Assembly: GCA_030430575.1 (NCBI GenBank) | Contig: JAUIKF010000017.1 | Location: 1-64,000 of the forward strand | Direction: 5' to 3' | Length of the DNA: 64,000 nucleotides | Source of the DNA: Bacteroidia bacterium | GTDB taxonomy: Bacteria; Bacteroidota; Bacteroidia; J057 | Shown: positions 9,515-17,726 of the stretch, piece by piece | Layout of the letters: each line of letters starts with the position of its first letter | How positions within the stretch are numbered: the stretch's first letter is position 1 | Program-made: the position numbers and the translations under genes | The notes under the pieces: generated by a model | Seen by the model: only the letters and a program-made list of their open reading frames with translations | Databases searched by the model: none | Told to the model about the DNA's origin: nothing

Positions 9515-11800
9515 ATGAAAATTATAGACAGCCTACTGGATAATATAATCCCTCATGATAATGAAGTATATAATGACCTAGATTGGTTTATTAGCCATTC
9601 TGATCAGATAGGGGCACTAAACCCTTATTTGATAGAAAAATTAATTCCATTTAGGAAAGCTACTTACCGAAACCACTACCATCTTCGCACGCAAAATGAA
9701 GCACTCATTCGATTGTTAAAACAATTAGAAGTAGATTCAGATACAGGTGAGGTAAGTTTAAAATCAGGAGTTGATGAAAATAAATTCATCGAATACTTTG
9801 GCAATGACTATAGGAACAAGCTTAAGCGACTTTTTCAAAAACTAAATGCTAGTGGAATCTTATGCATCCAGTTAGAAAATTATGAATCAGATGATAACCA
9901 TAATCGCATCCAAATTCCTCAGACTGAAACCTGCAATTGTAAACGTTGCCTTTGGGATAGATTTGAGATAAAAAAACTACTGAAGGCAATAGATTCAACG
10001 GAGCCATATCACCTTTATAAGGAAAAGGAATCCATATCTGAAACCTTGGCTGGTGAAGCCTATATAAATTACTTAATAGGTAGAATTAGACCTGCTTACT
10101 ATTGGCTTAAACAAATAACTGAACGTGCAGATGAAAACCTTTCTGTAAAAGAAACCCTAGCAGAACATAACATACTCCTAATGAAGCCCTTCATTGAGTC
10201 ATTGCCTCCTAGTCAAAAAGATGATATTTTTCCTGAAATCGAAAATATTGATATTTACTCGACCATTTCAGGTTTTTCACCTGACTCATTAGAAAGAGCC
10301 TTCTTAGTTGAGGTTATCCAACAAAAGCTTCTATTCAAAACAGACTGGGCATTAGATTACCAACTAAATGAGATTCGAGATACGCGCGATATTTTTGAGA
10401 GAAAAGGGGAGCGGATTTCAGCTGACCATACAAAGTTACTAGAAGAAGCCTTTACGCTAAATTATATGTTCTATCATGGGAACAACCTTTTTGACATAAA
10501 TCAAAATCGGTTTCGGCGAACGGTAAAAAAGCTTTGGGAAGGCTTATTTCTAAGCTATACAATAGTAGAAAAATACAAATATAAACTACAGGAGTTTTCT
10601 TGGTTTCACTTACGTGAGGCGATTAGAAACTTAGGCCCAAAAGAACTGAGAGAACTATTTGGTTCCTTTGAAATAGAAAGCTTTCAAATGAAAGAAGAAG
10701 AATATGCTTCTCTCATAGATTGTTCTGCTAATTTCTTTTCAAGTAACCATGTTTCAAAAGAAACGCTGATTTTTAGCCAAAGCCCTGTTGCAGAAAGCAT
10801 CTTTATCAGTGAGCTTAATAGCAATTATCGCTTTGATTGGAAGGTTGAATCATTCTCGCAAAACTTTCTTTTTTTCTTGGCATACGTGTGTGTGCCTGAA
10901 GGCAAAGAAGAAAAATTTAGAAACCTTATTGATACGATCCATGATTATTTTGAAATAGAATCAAAAACTACGAAACACTTTACCTTTGATAGCCTATCTG
11001 TATTCCTGAAAGAAAAGGTTACTCTTTTTTCGGAAAAACAAATTGAACGACACATTTCTATTTTACTTTCCCATCCTCTACCAAATGGATTTATTTTCTG
11101 GCAGACCGCATCTCGAATTAAAGAGGTGCTGCCATCTTTTATTATTAAGGACGAAAAAGTATGGAGCCTCACTAAAGGCTTATTTCAGAAAAAAAGTGGA
11201 AGACGGTTAGCGTTAAAGGACATATCTCCTATTATCCATCTTTTTACACCTCAGTCTCAGTGGTGGAAGGATTTTTATGTAGAGATAGAGAAAGAGCTAG
11301 AAAAATTTGGGAAAGAAAAGCATTGGGATACTTCTTTTATTCGCGAATTAGTAGATTCAGAATTGATTGAACCTAAAAATCAAGACTGGTTTCAATCCTT
11401 TCTAGCTTACTGTAATGAAGTCTTGAAAAAGGAAAATTTTAACTCACAAGTAGAAATTACAGATGATGGATGTGACATTGTTTCAAGTACGATTCCTTAT
11501 AATATTGCTTGGAATATGGCTTATCTAATTCGGAAATTTGACCTTAAAGAAGAAGACTATGTTAAGTATTTAGATATACCTGCCTTACCTAAAATACTAC
11601 AATGGATATTATCACCTCAGGCTTTTGATGATCAAGTGTTTGATCCTCGATGGTTATACTTTTTTAATGACCGAATTTTCTATTCTAATGTGGTTATTCC
11701 TGAAGAACAGAAGAAGGAGGTTGAAGTATTTTTATCTAACAATTTTCAGGCAAAATTGGCAAAGATTTATTATCAAGTAATAGCAGCAACGACTAAATAG
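9515..11800 (+). CDS. Large helical protein with CxCxxC motif, unknown function; second gene of the cassette
   Basis: A 761-residue cytosolic protein, almost wholly predicted helical and rich in aromatic and charged residues. Residues 140-145 form C-N-C-K-R-C followed by LWDRFEIKKLL, a compact cysteine cluster that could bind zinc. I recall similar clusters next to helical-repeat regions in uncharacterised Bacteroidota proteins, some of them joined to SIR2-type effectors, but I cannot name a family. No Walker, nuclease, protease or TIR motif is visible. It is 11 nt downstream of the Nudix-like gene and 36 nt upstream of the EAD11-like gene, all on the same strand, so the three are probably one operon. 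A scaffold or sensor role is a guess. Confidence 0.6.
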   Translation: MKIIDSLLDNIIPHDNEVYNDLDWFISHSDQIGALNPYLIEKLIPFRKATYRNHYHLRTQNEALIRLLKQLEVDSDTGEVSLKSGVDENKFIEYFGNDYRNKLKRLFQKLNASGILCIQLENYESDDNHNRIQIPQTETCNCKRCLWDRFEIKKLLKAIDSTEPYHLYKEKESISETLAGEAYINYLIGRIRPAYYWLKQITERADENLSVKETLAEHNILLMKPFIESLPPSQKDDIFPEIENIDIYSTISGFSPDSLERAFLVEVIQQKLLFKTDWALDYQLNEIRDTRDIFERKGERISADHTKLLEEAFTLNYMFYHGNNLFDINQNRFRRTVKKLWEGLFLSYTIVEKYKYKLQEFSWFHLREAIRNLGPKELRELFGSFEIESFQMKEEEYASLIDCSANFFSSNHVSKETLIFSQSPVAESIFISELNSNYRFDWKVESFSQNFLFFLAYVCVPEGKEEKFRNLIDTIHDYFEIESKTTKHFTFDSLSVFLKEKVTLFSEKQIERHISILLSHPLPNGFIFWQTASRIKEVLPSFIIKDEKVWSLTKGLFQKKSGRRLALKDISPIIHLFTPQSQWWKDFYVEIEKELEKFGKEKHWDTSFIRELVDSELIEPKNQDWFQSFLAYCNEVLKKENFNSQVEITDDGCDIVSSTIPYNIAWNMAYLIRKFDLKEEDYVKYLDIPALPKILQWILSPQAFDDQVFDPRWLYFFNDRIFYSNVVIPEEQKKEVEVFLSNNFQAKLAKIYYQVIAATTK

Positions 11801-11836
11801 GGTTTTTGGAGTCATTCTAAATCTAGTGCAAGAAAA

Positions 11837-12769
11837 ATGGAAAAAGATAATATTCATGATGAGGTTAGGTATTTGATAGCAAAAAACGAAATTGATAATG
11901 CATTAAATGCATTAGAAAAATACGCGGAATCGAATAATAACTCTAGAATTCTGGATACAATAACTATTCTCAAACGGAACTATCGTTTAATTACAGAAAA
12001 AAGGAGAAACGGGACAATAAAGCATGATGAAGAGACAAGAGCGGGAAATGAAATTTCAATTAGAATTCTAGAAATAAGCAGAGAACTTGAAATAAATGAA
12101 AAAACAGGACCTACTAGACAAAATGAAGAGAAGGCCGTACCATTCACTGAAGACGATATTTTTAGAATTTCAAAAACTGCTGTAATAACAATCGAAGTAG
12201 AAAAAATAAAGGAAGAGTTTTATGGGCATGGCTGGAATTTAAAAGCTGATGTACTTGATAAGTTATCGAAATTTTCAAGCCATACAACTCCTCGATTATC
12301 TAAGGAAATTTTTTCTTTTTTGTCTGGGATTTCACTACTGCCCAAACATCCTCAAAATCAAGATCTTGCAATGACCATAGGGTCATTAATCAATGAATTT
12401 TTCCCTTATATTGAAAAAGGAAAAGAGGGTAATGAATTTTTAGAGATTGCATCTCAATGTGTTGATATTGGATTTGCGCTATTTTATGATTCAGCCATTC
12501 ACCTAAATGACCTTTCCGTTGGTGCTCAAGGCCTTTTAATCTTGAAGACAATGTATTGGGAAGGAAAAGAAAAAGAGTCGAAGTTTCTCCTTTCAAAGGT
12601 AATACGAACCTTTGATGAATTGGAAGAGACCTTAGGAAGGCCTGAAAGAAATGATTTAGGCCCCGCAAAAGAAATATTACATGTTTTCAAAGACGATCTT
12701 GAAAATAAAGGATTAAGGTATCCCATTATGCCTGATCGTTTGTTTGAATTGGTCTGGAGGTGGGGATAG
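11837..12769 (+). CDS. EAD11-like effector-associated domain protein; third gene of the cassette
   Basis: The 310-residue protein has at about residues 5-90 the pattern of effector-associated domain 11: HDEVRYLIAKNEIDNALNAL, then a second helix pair ending LKRNYRLITEKRRNGTIKHD, then ISIRILEISREL. EADs are small adaptor domains described in bacterial conflict and apoptosis-like systems, where matching EADs bring an effector and its activator together. The remaining 210 residues are helical and unrecognised (NEFFPYIEKGKEGNEFLEIA and onward), with no known catalytic motif. No second EAD11 is visible in the window, so its partner is either one of the two upstream proteins through another interface or is encoded elsewhere. 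The EAD11 call is from pattern memory and fairly strong; the system-level role is inference. Confidence 0.65.
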   Translation: MEKDNIHDEVRYLIAKNEIDNALNALEKYAESNNNSRILDTITILKRNYRLITEKRRNGTIKHDEETRAGNEISIRILEISRELEINEKTGPTRQNEEKAVPFTEDDIFRISKTAVITIEVEKIKEEFYGHGWNLKADVLDKLSKFSSHTTPRLSKEIFSFLSGISLLPKHPQNQDLAMTIGSLINEFFPYIEKGKEGNEFLEIASQCVDIGFALFYDSAIHLNDLSVGAQGLLILKTMYWEGKEKESKFLLSKVIRTFDELEETLGRPERNDLGPAKEILHVFKDDLENKGLRYPIMPDRLFELVWRWG

Positions 12770-12780
12770 TCGTCCCTCTT

Positions 12781-13017
12781 TCAATTATTAGAAGTCCCTT
12801 TCACAATCCGTTCCCTCACAGATTTCCATTCAGAAGTAGGCATTTTCCCTTTATCTAACAATTCATCTCGCCGATCCAACTCAGCCTCCCAAGCCGCTGA
12901 CAATACATTCTCTTCCTCCGCCCGAAGGAGTTGTAAAATGGCATCCATTATGGCTAATTGCTCCGCTTTGGATAGCTGACGAACTTGCTCTAGCGTTGAT
13001 AAGAAAGATTTACTCAT
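12781..13017 (-). CDS. Addiction-module antitoxin-like protein (TIGR02574-type), apparently orphan
   Basis: A 78-residue acidic protein with the arrangement of the putative addiction-module component family: an N-terminal helical region (LEQVRQLSKAEQLAIMDAIL), then W-x-AELDRRDELLDKGK and a closing EWKSVRERI. Such proteins are usually the antitoxin half of RelE/ParE-type pairs, with the toxin gene directly downstream. Here downstream is the convergent EAD11-like gene, whose stop is 11 nt away, and upstream is a sulfotransferase-like gene, so no toxin partner is present. It is either a remnant or acts on a toxin elsewhere. Confidence 0.65.
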   Translation of the reverse strand: MSKSFLSTLEQVRQLSKAEQLAIMDAILQLLRAEEENVLSAAWEAELDRRDELLDKGKMPTSEWKSVRERIVKGTSNN

Positions 13018-13075
13018 AGATACAATATACGGCGTTTATGGGATTTTTTATAACAAAACCTGTTGAATCATTCCC

Positions 13076-13807
13076 CTATTCACAATACGCCTTCATCTGC
13101 TCATAAAAGGGCAAATGGTGGTCATACAACTCCCGCAAGTGAGCGTTATTCTCTATGGTCACCTCATAGGCACGGCTTTTCTGCTGGATGCCAGAGCTTT
13201 CAGCAGCGGCTTTATGCCAAGGGGCCCACGTTTTCCATTCCTTCTTTTGGCCGGGTTCCCATGTCAGGGAATCGGGCATAAATTCTAGCCCTACATTTGC
13301 ACAATACCGCCGCATCACCCCTTCCGTGTTTTTTTTGAGCGCATCCGCGTCGATGACAAGCGGCGTAGTAGCTTGTAGGATTTTGATCTTTTCAAATAGT
13401 GTAAGCAATTGCTCATACCCAATCTCTTCGGAAGTGACCTCAGGGTTCATTGCATAATGCGACTCTATGGCCTGTTTAGGGTTTCGGATAAGGAAAGTGT
13501 GATGGATTTTTTCGAGGAAAAAGTCATCAGAGATGACATGATCCAAACAATGGTAAGCCATGTCCTTGAGGAAAACATCCTGGTCTGCCGCAGCTTGAAA
13601 CATGTTCTTGCGAATCATATCATATTCAGCAGTTTCCGCAGGTAATTCTGTTACAGCCTGGGCAGTTCCGCGCTTTTCGTGAAGGTAATACAGGTGAGAA
13701 AAGGGTTCATGAAGGACATGCAGGTCTCCCCGTTCGATCATGATCCGCTCCATGGCGGTAGAGACAGATCGGGGGTGCGTCCACAGGGCAATAATACGGT
13801 GCTTCAT
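13076..13807 (-). CDS. Sulfotransferase-family protein
   Basis: A 243-residue cytosolic protein. HPRSVSTAME at residues 11-20 matches the PAPS 5'-phosphate-binding loop of sulfotransferases, and FLIRNPKQAIESHY in the middle matches the second, 3'-phosphate-binding region (RxPxxxxxSxY). This supports transfer of sulfate from PAPS or a related nucleotide-dependent reaction; the acceptor cannot be told. The length fits the short bacterial P-loop sulfotransferases also annotated as branched-chain aminotransferase-like. Its start is 24 nt from the divergent symporter start, so the two share a promoter region. Family is reasonably firm, substrate unknown. Confidence 0.72.
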   Translation of the reverse strand: MKHRIIALWTHPRSVSTAMERIMIERGDLHVLHEPFSHLYYLHEKRGTAQAVTELPAETAEYDMIRKNMFQAAADQDVFLKDMAYHCLDHVISDDFFLEKIHHTFLIRNPKQAIESHYAMNPEVTSEEIGYEQLLTLFEKIKILQATTPLVIDADALKKNTEGVMRRYCANVGLEFMPDSLTWEPGQKKEWKTWAPWHKAAAESSGIQQKSRAYEVTIENNAHLRELYDHHLPFYEQMKAYCE

Positions 13808-13831
13808 ATAAAATACTAATTTACGGATGAT

Positions 13832-15373
13832 TTGAGCAAATTATCTACCTATCGCTTTTTATCGCCAGCCATCGCCCTAATGGTGGCGCTGGCCCTGATC
13901 GGCATCTTCCTCGATTATCAAGGCCAACCCCTCTTTTGGCCAGGCTTCTTCTCAATGATATTCTTTTATGGGATCATTTTTGGGATAGGGTTATGGGCGG
14001 GAAAATTGCGCAAATCCCATTCGGCAGATGATTTGATGTTGGCGGGGCGGTCTATCCCCTTGTGGATCGCTGTCTTTACGATGAGCGCCACCTGGGTAGG
14101 CGGCGGCTATATCAATGGCACTGCTGAATCCACGAGTTCCTTAGGCTTGATCTGGGTTCAAGCCCCTTGGGGATATGCGCTTAGCTTGGTTGTAGGCGGC
14201 CTCCTCTTTGCGCGTATCATGCGCAAAAACAACTATAAGACCATGCTCGATCCGTTTGAGCAGCGCTATGGCAAGCGCGTCGCCGCGCTCATGTTTATCC
14301 CTGCTTTGTCTGGGGAGTTGTTCTGGACAGCGGCTATCCTTACGGCCTTGGGGACGACCTTTGGAACGGTCTTGGGCGTCGATTTCCAAACAGGGCTCAT
14401 CATTTCGGCCGCTATTGCCATTATCTATACCGCTATTGGCGGTCTCTGGGCTGTGGCCCTCACAGATGTCGTACAACTGCTGATTTTGGGGGTTGGATTG
14501 ATGTTAGTATTGCCCTCTGCTTTTGAGACAGCAGGAGGATTCGGTCTGGTTTGGGATGAATATTTTGGGAGAGAAATGCCTGAATTGGGAGATGCTATTT
14601 TTACTTGGTGGGATTATGCCTTGCTGTTAGTATTTGGGGGAATTCCGTGGCAGGTATATTTTCAGCGGGTACTGTCAGCCAAAACGCCGAATACTGCCAT
14701 GTGGCTTTCCATCATTGCTGGCGGCGTATGCCTGATCGCTGCGATGCCAGCGGTAGCCATCGGCATGGTCGGAGCTACCTTTGACTGGACAGCCGCAGGC
14801 TTTCCAGCGCCAGATGACGCAGCGCTCACGTTGCCGTATGTGGTGCGCTATCTCACCCCTCCAGCTATCGCCACGATAGGGCTAGGAGCCATTGCAGCAG
14901 CAGTCATGTCCTCGGTAGATTCTTCCATCCTCTCCGCCTCATCTATGGCAAGCTGGAATGTGTACAGACCTTTGATTCAACCACATATTACCCCAGAAAA
15001 CCTCAGCAAAGTCATCAAAAAGACCATCTGGATCATAGGCATTGCGGCTACCTTGATTGCCTTGCAAGTCAAAAGTGTATACACCTTATGGTTTTTATGT
15101 AGTGACCTCGTTTACTGCATGCTTTTCCCACAACTCCTCGTCTGCTTGTATGACAAACGAGCGAACTATATCGGAGCTATCGCAGGGTTCACAGTCTCCT
15201 TCCTGATTAGGATGGGCAGTGGAGAGGCTGTTTTTGGTATCCCCAATCTCATTCCCTATCCCTTGGAGGGAGCAGCAGGGGAAGTACTATTTCCTTTCAG
15301 GACCTTAGCGATGCTGAGCGGTCTAATCACCATTATGGTCGTTTCGCGGTTTTTTTCTCCGAAAAAAACATAA
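13832..15373 (+). CDS. Sodium:solute symporter (SSS family) resembling animal high-affinity choline transporters
   Basis: A 513-residue inner-membrane protein with about 13 hydrophobic segments. Several stretches follow the metazoan choline transporter CHT1/SLC5A7 rather than generic SSS members, as far as I can recall that sequence: AGRSIPLWIAVFTMSATWVG then GGYINGTAES, GGIPWQVYFQRVLSAKTP, AAAVMSSVDSSILSASSM and LCSDLVYCMLFPQLLVCLYD. This suggests Na+-driven uptake of choline or another quaternary amine, by inference. The start is a TTG: the in-frame codons upstream reach a stop at 13817-13819, and the nearby ATG at 13827 is out of frame. Met17 is an alternative start but would cut the N-terminal segment. 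Confidence 0.85.
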   Translation: MSKLSTYRFLSPAIALMVALALIGIFLDYQGQPLFWPGFFSMIFFYGIIFGIGLWAGKLRKSHSADDLMLAGRSIPLWIAVFTMSATWVGGGYINGTAESTSSLGLIWVQAPWGYALSLVVGGLLFARIMRKNNYKTMLDPFEQRYGKRVAALMFIPALSGELFWTAAILTALGTTFGTVLGVDFQTGLIISAAIAIIYTAIGGLWAVALTDVVQLLILGVGLMLVLPSAFETAGGFGLVWDEYFGREMPELGDAIFTWWDYALLLVFGGIPWQVYFQRVLSAKTPNTAMWLSIIAGGVCLIAAMPAVAIGMVGATFDWTAAGFPAPDDAALTLPYVVRYLTPPAIATIGLGAIAAAVMSSVDSSILSASSMASWNVYRPLIQPHITPENLSKVIKKTIWIIGIAATLIALQVKSVYTLWFLCSDLVYCMLFPQLLVCLYDKRANYIGAIAGFTVSFLIRMGSGEAVFGIPNLIPYPLEGAAGEVLFPFRTLAMLSGLITIMVVSRFFSPKKT

Positions 15374-15401
15374 TCACCAGCCCCAAAAACCAATCAAATC
15401 A

Positions 15402-16025
15402 TTAGAAATAATCACTGACTGTGAAGGTAGAATTTCCGGTAGGTGTAGTTTTAGTAGCAATATCATCACACGTCCCATCCCCAAAATCAACGGTTGCCAG
15501 CCAGGCACCTGTCGCGCTATCATAATACTTGATAATACCTGACACAATAAAGTCACAATTGGTGGCTTTTACGAGCGGTTCGATCAAGACTTTTTCAAAA
15601 TCGATTTCCTCCAATTTGTTGCCCTCCTTGCCATTGTGGCATTTACCCTTGTCATATTTCCCATCTTTATCATCCTTATCATCCGCGGATTCTTTCTCCT
15701 TGAGGTCTATTTCAAATTTGTCTCCATCCTTCGTGCAGCTAGCCTTATCCTTATCTGTCCCATCTCCAAAATTAACCGTTGCTAAGACTTGGCCATTTTT
15801 GTGATATTCGATGATTCCCGACGTGTATTGACCATCTGCCGCATCAGAAACCAGTTGATCTTTAGTAATGTCAAATCCCGCTTCTGACAGTTCAAAAGAA
15901 GCTTTTGATTCCGCTAGGTCAAATTCAATGAAATCTGCTGGTGTCAGTTTTTCTTTGTCACACTCACAGGAAAGAAGGAAGGAACTGAGCAGCACAACTA
16001 GGCTTATAATGGTGATTTTTTTCAT
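15402..16025 (-). CDS. Lipoprotein with two copies of a short beta motif and a charged linker
   Basis: The 207-residue protein has a lipoprotein signal (SFLLSCECD, lipobox LLSC), so it is probably anchored in the outer or inner membrane. Two halves contain the same motif: SGIIEYHKNGQVLATVNFGD and SGIIKYYDSATGAWLATVDF followed by GDGT, separated by a Lys/Asp-rich stretch (ADDKDDKDGKYDKGKCHNGK). That looks like an internal duplication. No family is recognised. The acidic linker might bind cations, but this is speculative. It is convergent with the symporter and divergent from the toxin-antitoxin-like module. Confidence 0.7.
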   Translation of the reverse strand: MKKITIISLVVLLSSFLLSCECDKEKLTPADFIEFDLAESKASFELSEAGFDITKDQLVSDAADGQYTSGIIEYHKNGQVLATVNFGDGTDKDKASCTKDGDKFEIDLKEKESADDKDDKDGKYDKGKCHNGKEGNKLEEIDFEKVLIEPLVKATNCDFIVSGIIKYYDSATGAWLATVDFGDGTCDDIATKTTPTGNSTFTVSDYF

Positions 16026-16163
16026 CTTATGTGGAGATTGAATATAAGGTAAAAATACATTTCACCTATACACCATGCAAGTTGGTAAGGGCACAAACTA
16101 CTTGGAGGGAACTCCTTAAATGCGCTAAATTTATGAGCAAAAAAGACTCTCCTTGCGAGAAAA

Positions 16164-16196
16164 TAAACATATTTTTGGGATAATATTCTATGTTTA
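16164..16196 (+). promoter_or_regulatory. Candidate operator: TAAACATA-N17-TATGTTTA before the toxin-antitoxin-chaperone module
   Basis: Perfect 8-bp inverted arms TAAACATA (16164-16171) and TATGTTTA (16189-16196) lie 40 nt before the first gene of the module. Antitoxins of the HigA type normally bind such palindromes in their own promoter. The right arm also resembles a -7 element (TAnnTTTA), so binding there would block transcription. This is a proposal from position and symmetry only. Confidence 0.45.
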
Positions 16197-16235
16197 ATAG
16201 CTTTATAACAAAAAATAAACCCACAGGTTGATTGA

Positions 16236-16793
16236 ATGGAAATAATTGATACCTTTAAGATTGTTGAAGATTGCCTCTATGCAGTTCAATATGATACTGA
16301 GGATGTCAATGAGTTTAGGCGAATTTTTGATCTTTGGAGAGACGCAGAATACTTGGAAGATTTTTTTGAAACACACAAGTCCGATTTACGAAGTGGTTTT
16401 TGGAGAACTGTTTCTGTCGTAGATGCCATTTTGCAAACACGTAATGAGGCTAATAAGCTAGAAAAAGAGCTAATTGAAATTGCTGAAGATGGGAAGGAAG
16501 ATCAATACAACACTTTATCTGCATTATTTAAACCCCTACATGACCACCCTACAAGGCTGGAAACATTCGAAAAGAACAAAGTTACAGGAGAGGAAAAACC
16601 TAGTTGGTTAAGAATCTATGCTATCAGAATAGAAGCCAACCTTTTTTTAATTACAGGCGGGGCTATAAAGCTTACAAAAACAATGAATGATAGGGATCAT
16701 TTATTAAAAGAATTAGAAAAGCTTGACTTGGTACAAAAGTGTCTGCAAGATGAGGAAAATCCCGACTTGCCGATCTTTGAATTAATTTTTTAG
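16236..16793 (+). CDS. HigB/RelE-like toxin (long form), first gene of a putative TAC module
   Basis: The 185-residue protein ends with the signature of the Gp49/HigB-RelE toxin fold at about residues 123-165: WLRIYAIRIEANLFLITGGA then IKLTKTMNDRDHLLKELEKL, i.e. a strand-strand-helix with basic residues followed by the C-terminal helix pair. RelE-superfamily toxins cut mRNA on the ribosome. The N-terminal 100 residues are an acidic helical extension (VNEFRRIFDLWRDAEYLEDF) that short HigB proteins lack. It precedes a HigA-like antitoxin by 20 nt; toxin-first order is typical of higBA. A+T-rich DNA compared with neighbours suggests mobility. Fold is likely; catalytic residues cannot be assigned by eye. 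Confidence 0.68.
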   Translation: MEIIDTFKIVEDCLYAVQYDTEDVNEFRRIFDLWRDAEYLEDFFETHKSDLRSGFWRTVSVVDAILQTRNEANKLEKELIEIAEDGKEDQYNTLSALFKPLHDHPTRLETFEKNKVTGEEKPSWLRIYAIRIEANLFLITGGAIKLTKTMNDRDHLLKELEKLDLVQKCLQDEENPDLPIFELIF

Positions 16794-16813
16794 AAAATTA
16801 AAAAATACAAATC

Positions 16814-17272
16814 ATGGACACCACAAGTTTAAAAGACAAGATAATCACGCAGTCAATAGATGACACTAAATGGCTTGTTGAGGCTAAACAAAGGCAACAT
16901 GATAGTGATTGGCTAGATATATCATTTCAAATTGCTCTTACAATTCTTAGGTATTTGAGAAAAAATAAAATTTCTCAAAAGAGCATTGCTGAAAAAATGA
17001 AATGTTCTCCACAATATCTAAGCAAAATTCTAAAAGGGAAAGAAAACCTTACTCTTGAGACAATATGCAAACTCCAAAAAATACTAGGTATTTCTCTCAT
17101 CACGGCCCAGCCATTAATGCTAGAAGTTGATACAGTGTTTGAGACTGTAAATACATATTATTCTTTCTCTGCTCAAAAAAAAGTTCTTGTCGCAGAGTTT
17201 GAGGAAATTTATTTAAATGATAAAGAATTCATTGCAGAAAATAATAGCACCCCTTATTCTCTAGCTAGCTAA
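16814..17272 (+). CDS. XRE-family HigA-like antitoxin with C-terminal extension
   Basis: A 152-residue protein with a helix-turn-helix at about residues 38-95: LRKNKISQKSIAEKMKCSPQ, YLSKILKGKENLTLETI, CKLQKILGIS. It would neutralise the upstream toxin and repress the operon, probably through the palindrome at 16164-16196. About 55 residues follow the HTH (VDTVFETVNTYYSFSAQKKV and onward); in toxin-antitoxin-chaperone systems such a tail is the chaperone-addiction region that makes the antitoxin unstable unless SecB-like chaperone binds it. Whether this tail does so here is inference from gene order. Its TAA overlaps the ATG of the next gene (TAATG), so translation of the two is coupled. Confidence 0.8.
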   Translation: MDTTSLKDKIITQSIDDTKWLVEAKQRQHDSDWLDISFQIALTILRYLRKNKISQKSIAEKMKCSPQYLSKILKGKENLTLETICKLQKILGISLITAQPLMLEVDTVFETVNTYYSFSAQKKVLVAEFEEIYLNDKEFIAENNSTPYSLAS

Positions 17273-17721
17273 TGAATACTACAATAGAAAATATTGGGTT
17301 TTCTCTACAGAAAATCACAACGGAGCAATTTGCCATAATTGAGGCTGAGATAGATAAGAATAAAAAGATATCACTCGGAACCCAACTTAGGTTTGGCTTA
17401 GATGAAGAAAACAAAATTGTAGGTGTTTTTGTATCCTTAAAATTTGATCAAGAAGCTATACCATTTCTCATTATTGAAACTGCTTGTCATTTTAAAATCT
17501 CAAATACGACTTGGGATAGCTTAATGAATAAATCAACGAGACAATCTATCTCTTTCCCTCAAAAAATGGCTACTCATCTAGCAGTCATTGCTGTTGGAAC
17601 CACAAGAGGTGTTTTACATGGGAAAACAGAGAATACAAAGTATAATGAATTCTTTTTGCCAACAATCAATGTTACAAATCTAGTTTCTGAGGATCTTACA
17701 TTTGAATTTTCAAATCAATAA
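17272..17721 (+). CDS. SecB-like chaperone of a putative toxin-antitoxin-chaperone (TAC) module
   Basis: A 149-residue cytosolic protein whose layout matches SecB-like proteins: a four-strand beta region (LRFGLDEENKIVGVFVSLKF, then IPFLIIETACHFKIS) and then a P-containing turn and helix (FPQKMATHLAVIAVGTTRGV) followed by NEFFLPTINVTNLV. The 'P..L.P(T)INV' ending is the feature I recognise from small SecB-like chaperones such as Mycobacterium Rv1957. In TAC systems this chaperone folds and protects the antitoxin. It overlaps the antitoxin gene by one base, so it belongs to the same operon. The gene is convergent with the DUF1501 gene, 5 nt away. SecB fold is by pattern; function is inferred from context. 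Confidence 0.68.
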   Translation: MNTTIENIGFSLQKITTEQFAIIEAEIDKNKKISLGTQLRFGLDEENKIVGVFVSLKFDQEAIPFLIIETACHFKISNTTWDSLMNKSTRQSISFPQKMATHLAVIAVGTTRGVLHGKTENTKYNEFFLPTINVTNLVSEDLTFEFSNQ

Positions 17722-17726
17722 TCCCC

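Noticed and set aside
13063-13645. Open frames opposite the sulfotransferase-like gene
   Set aside because: The opposite frame has the PAPS-loop motif and a better start; these are shadows.
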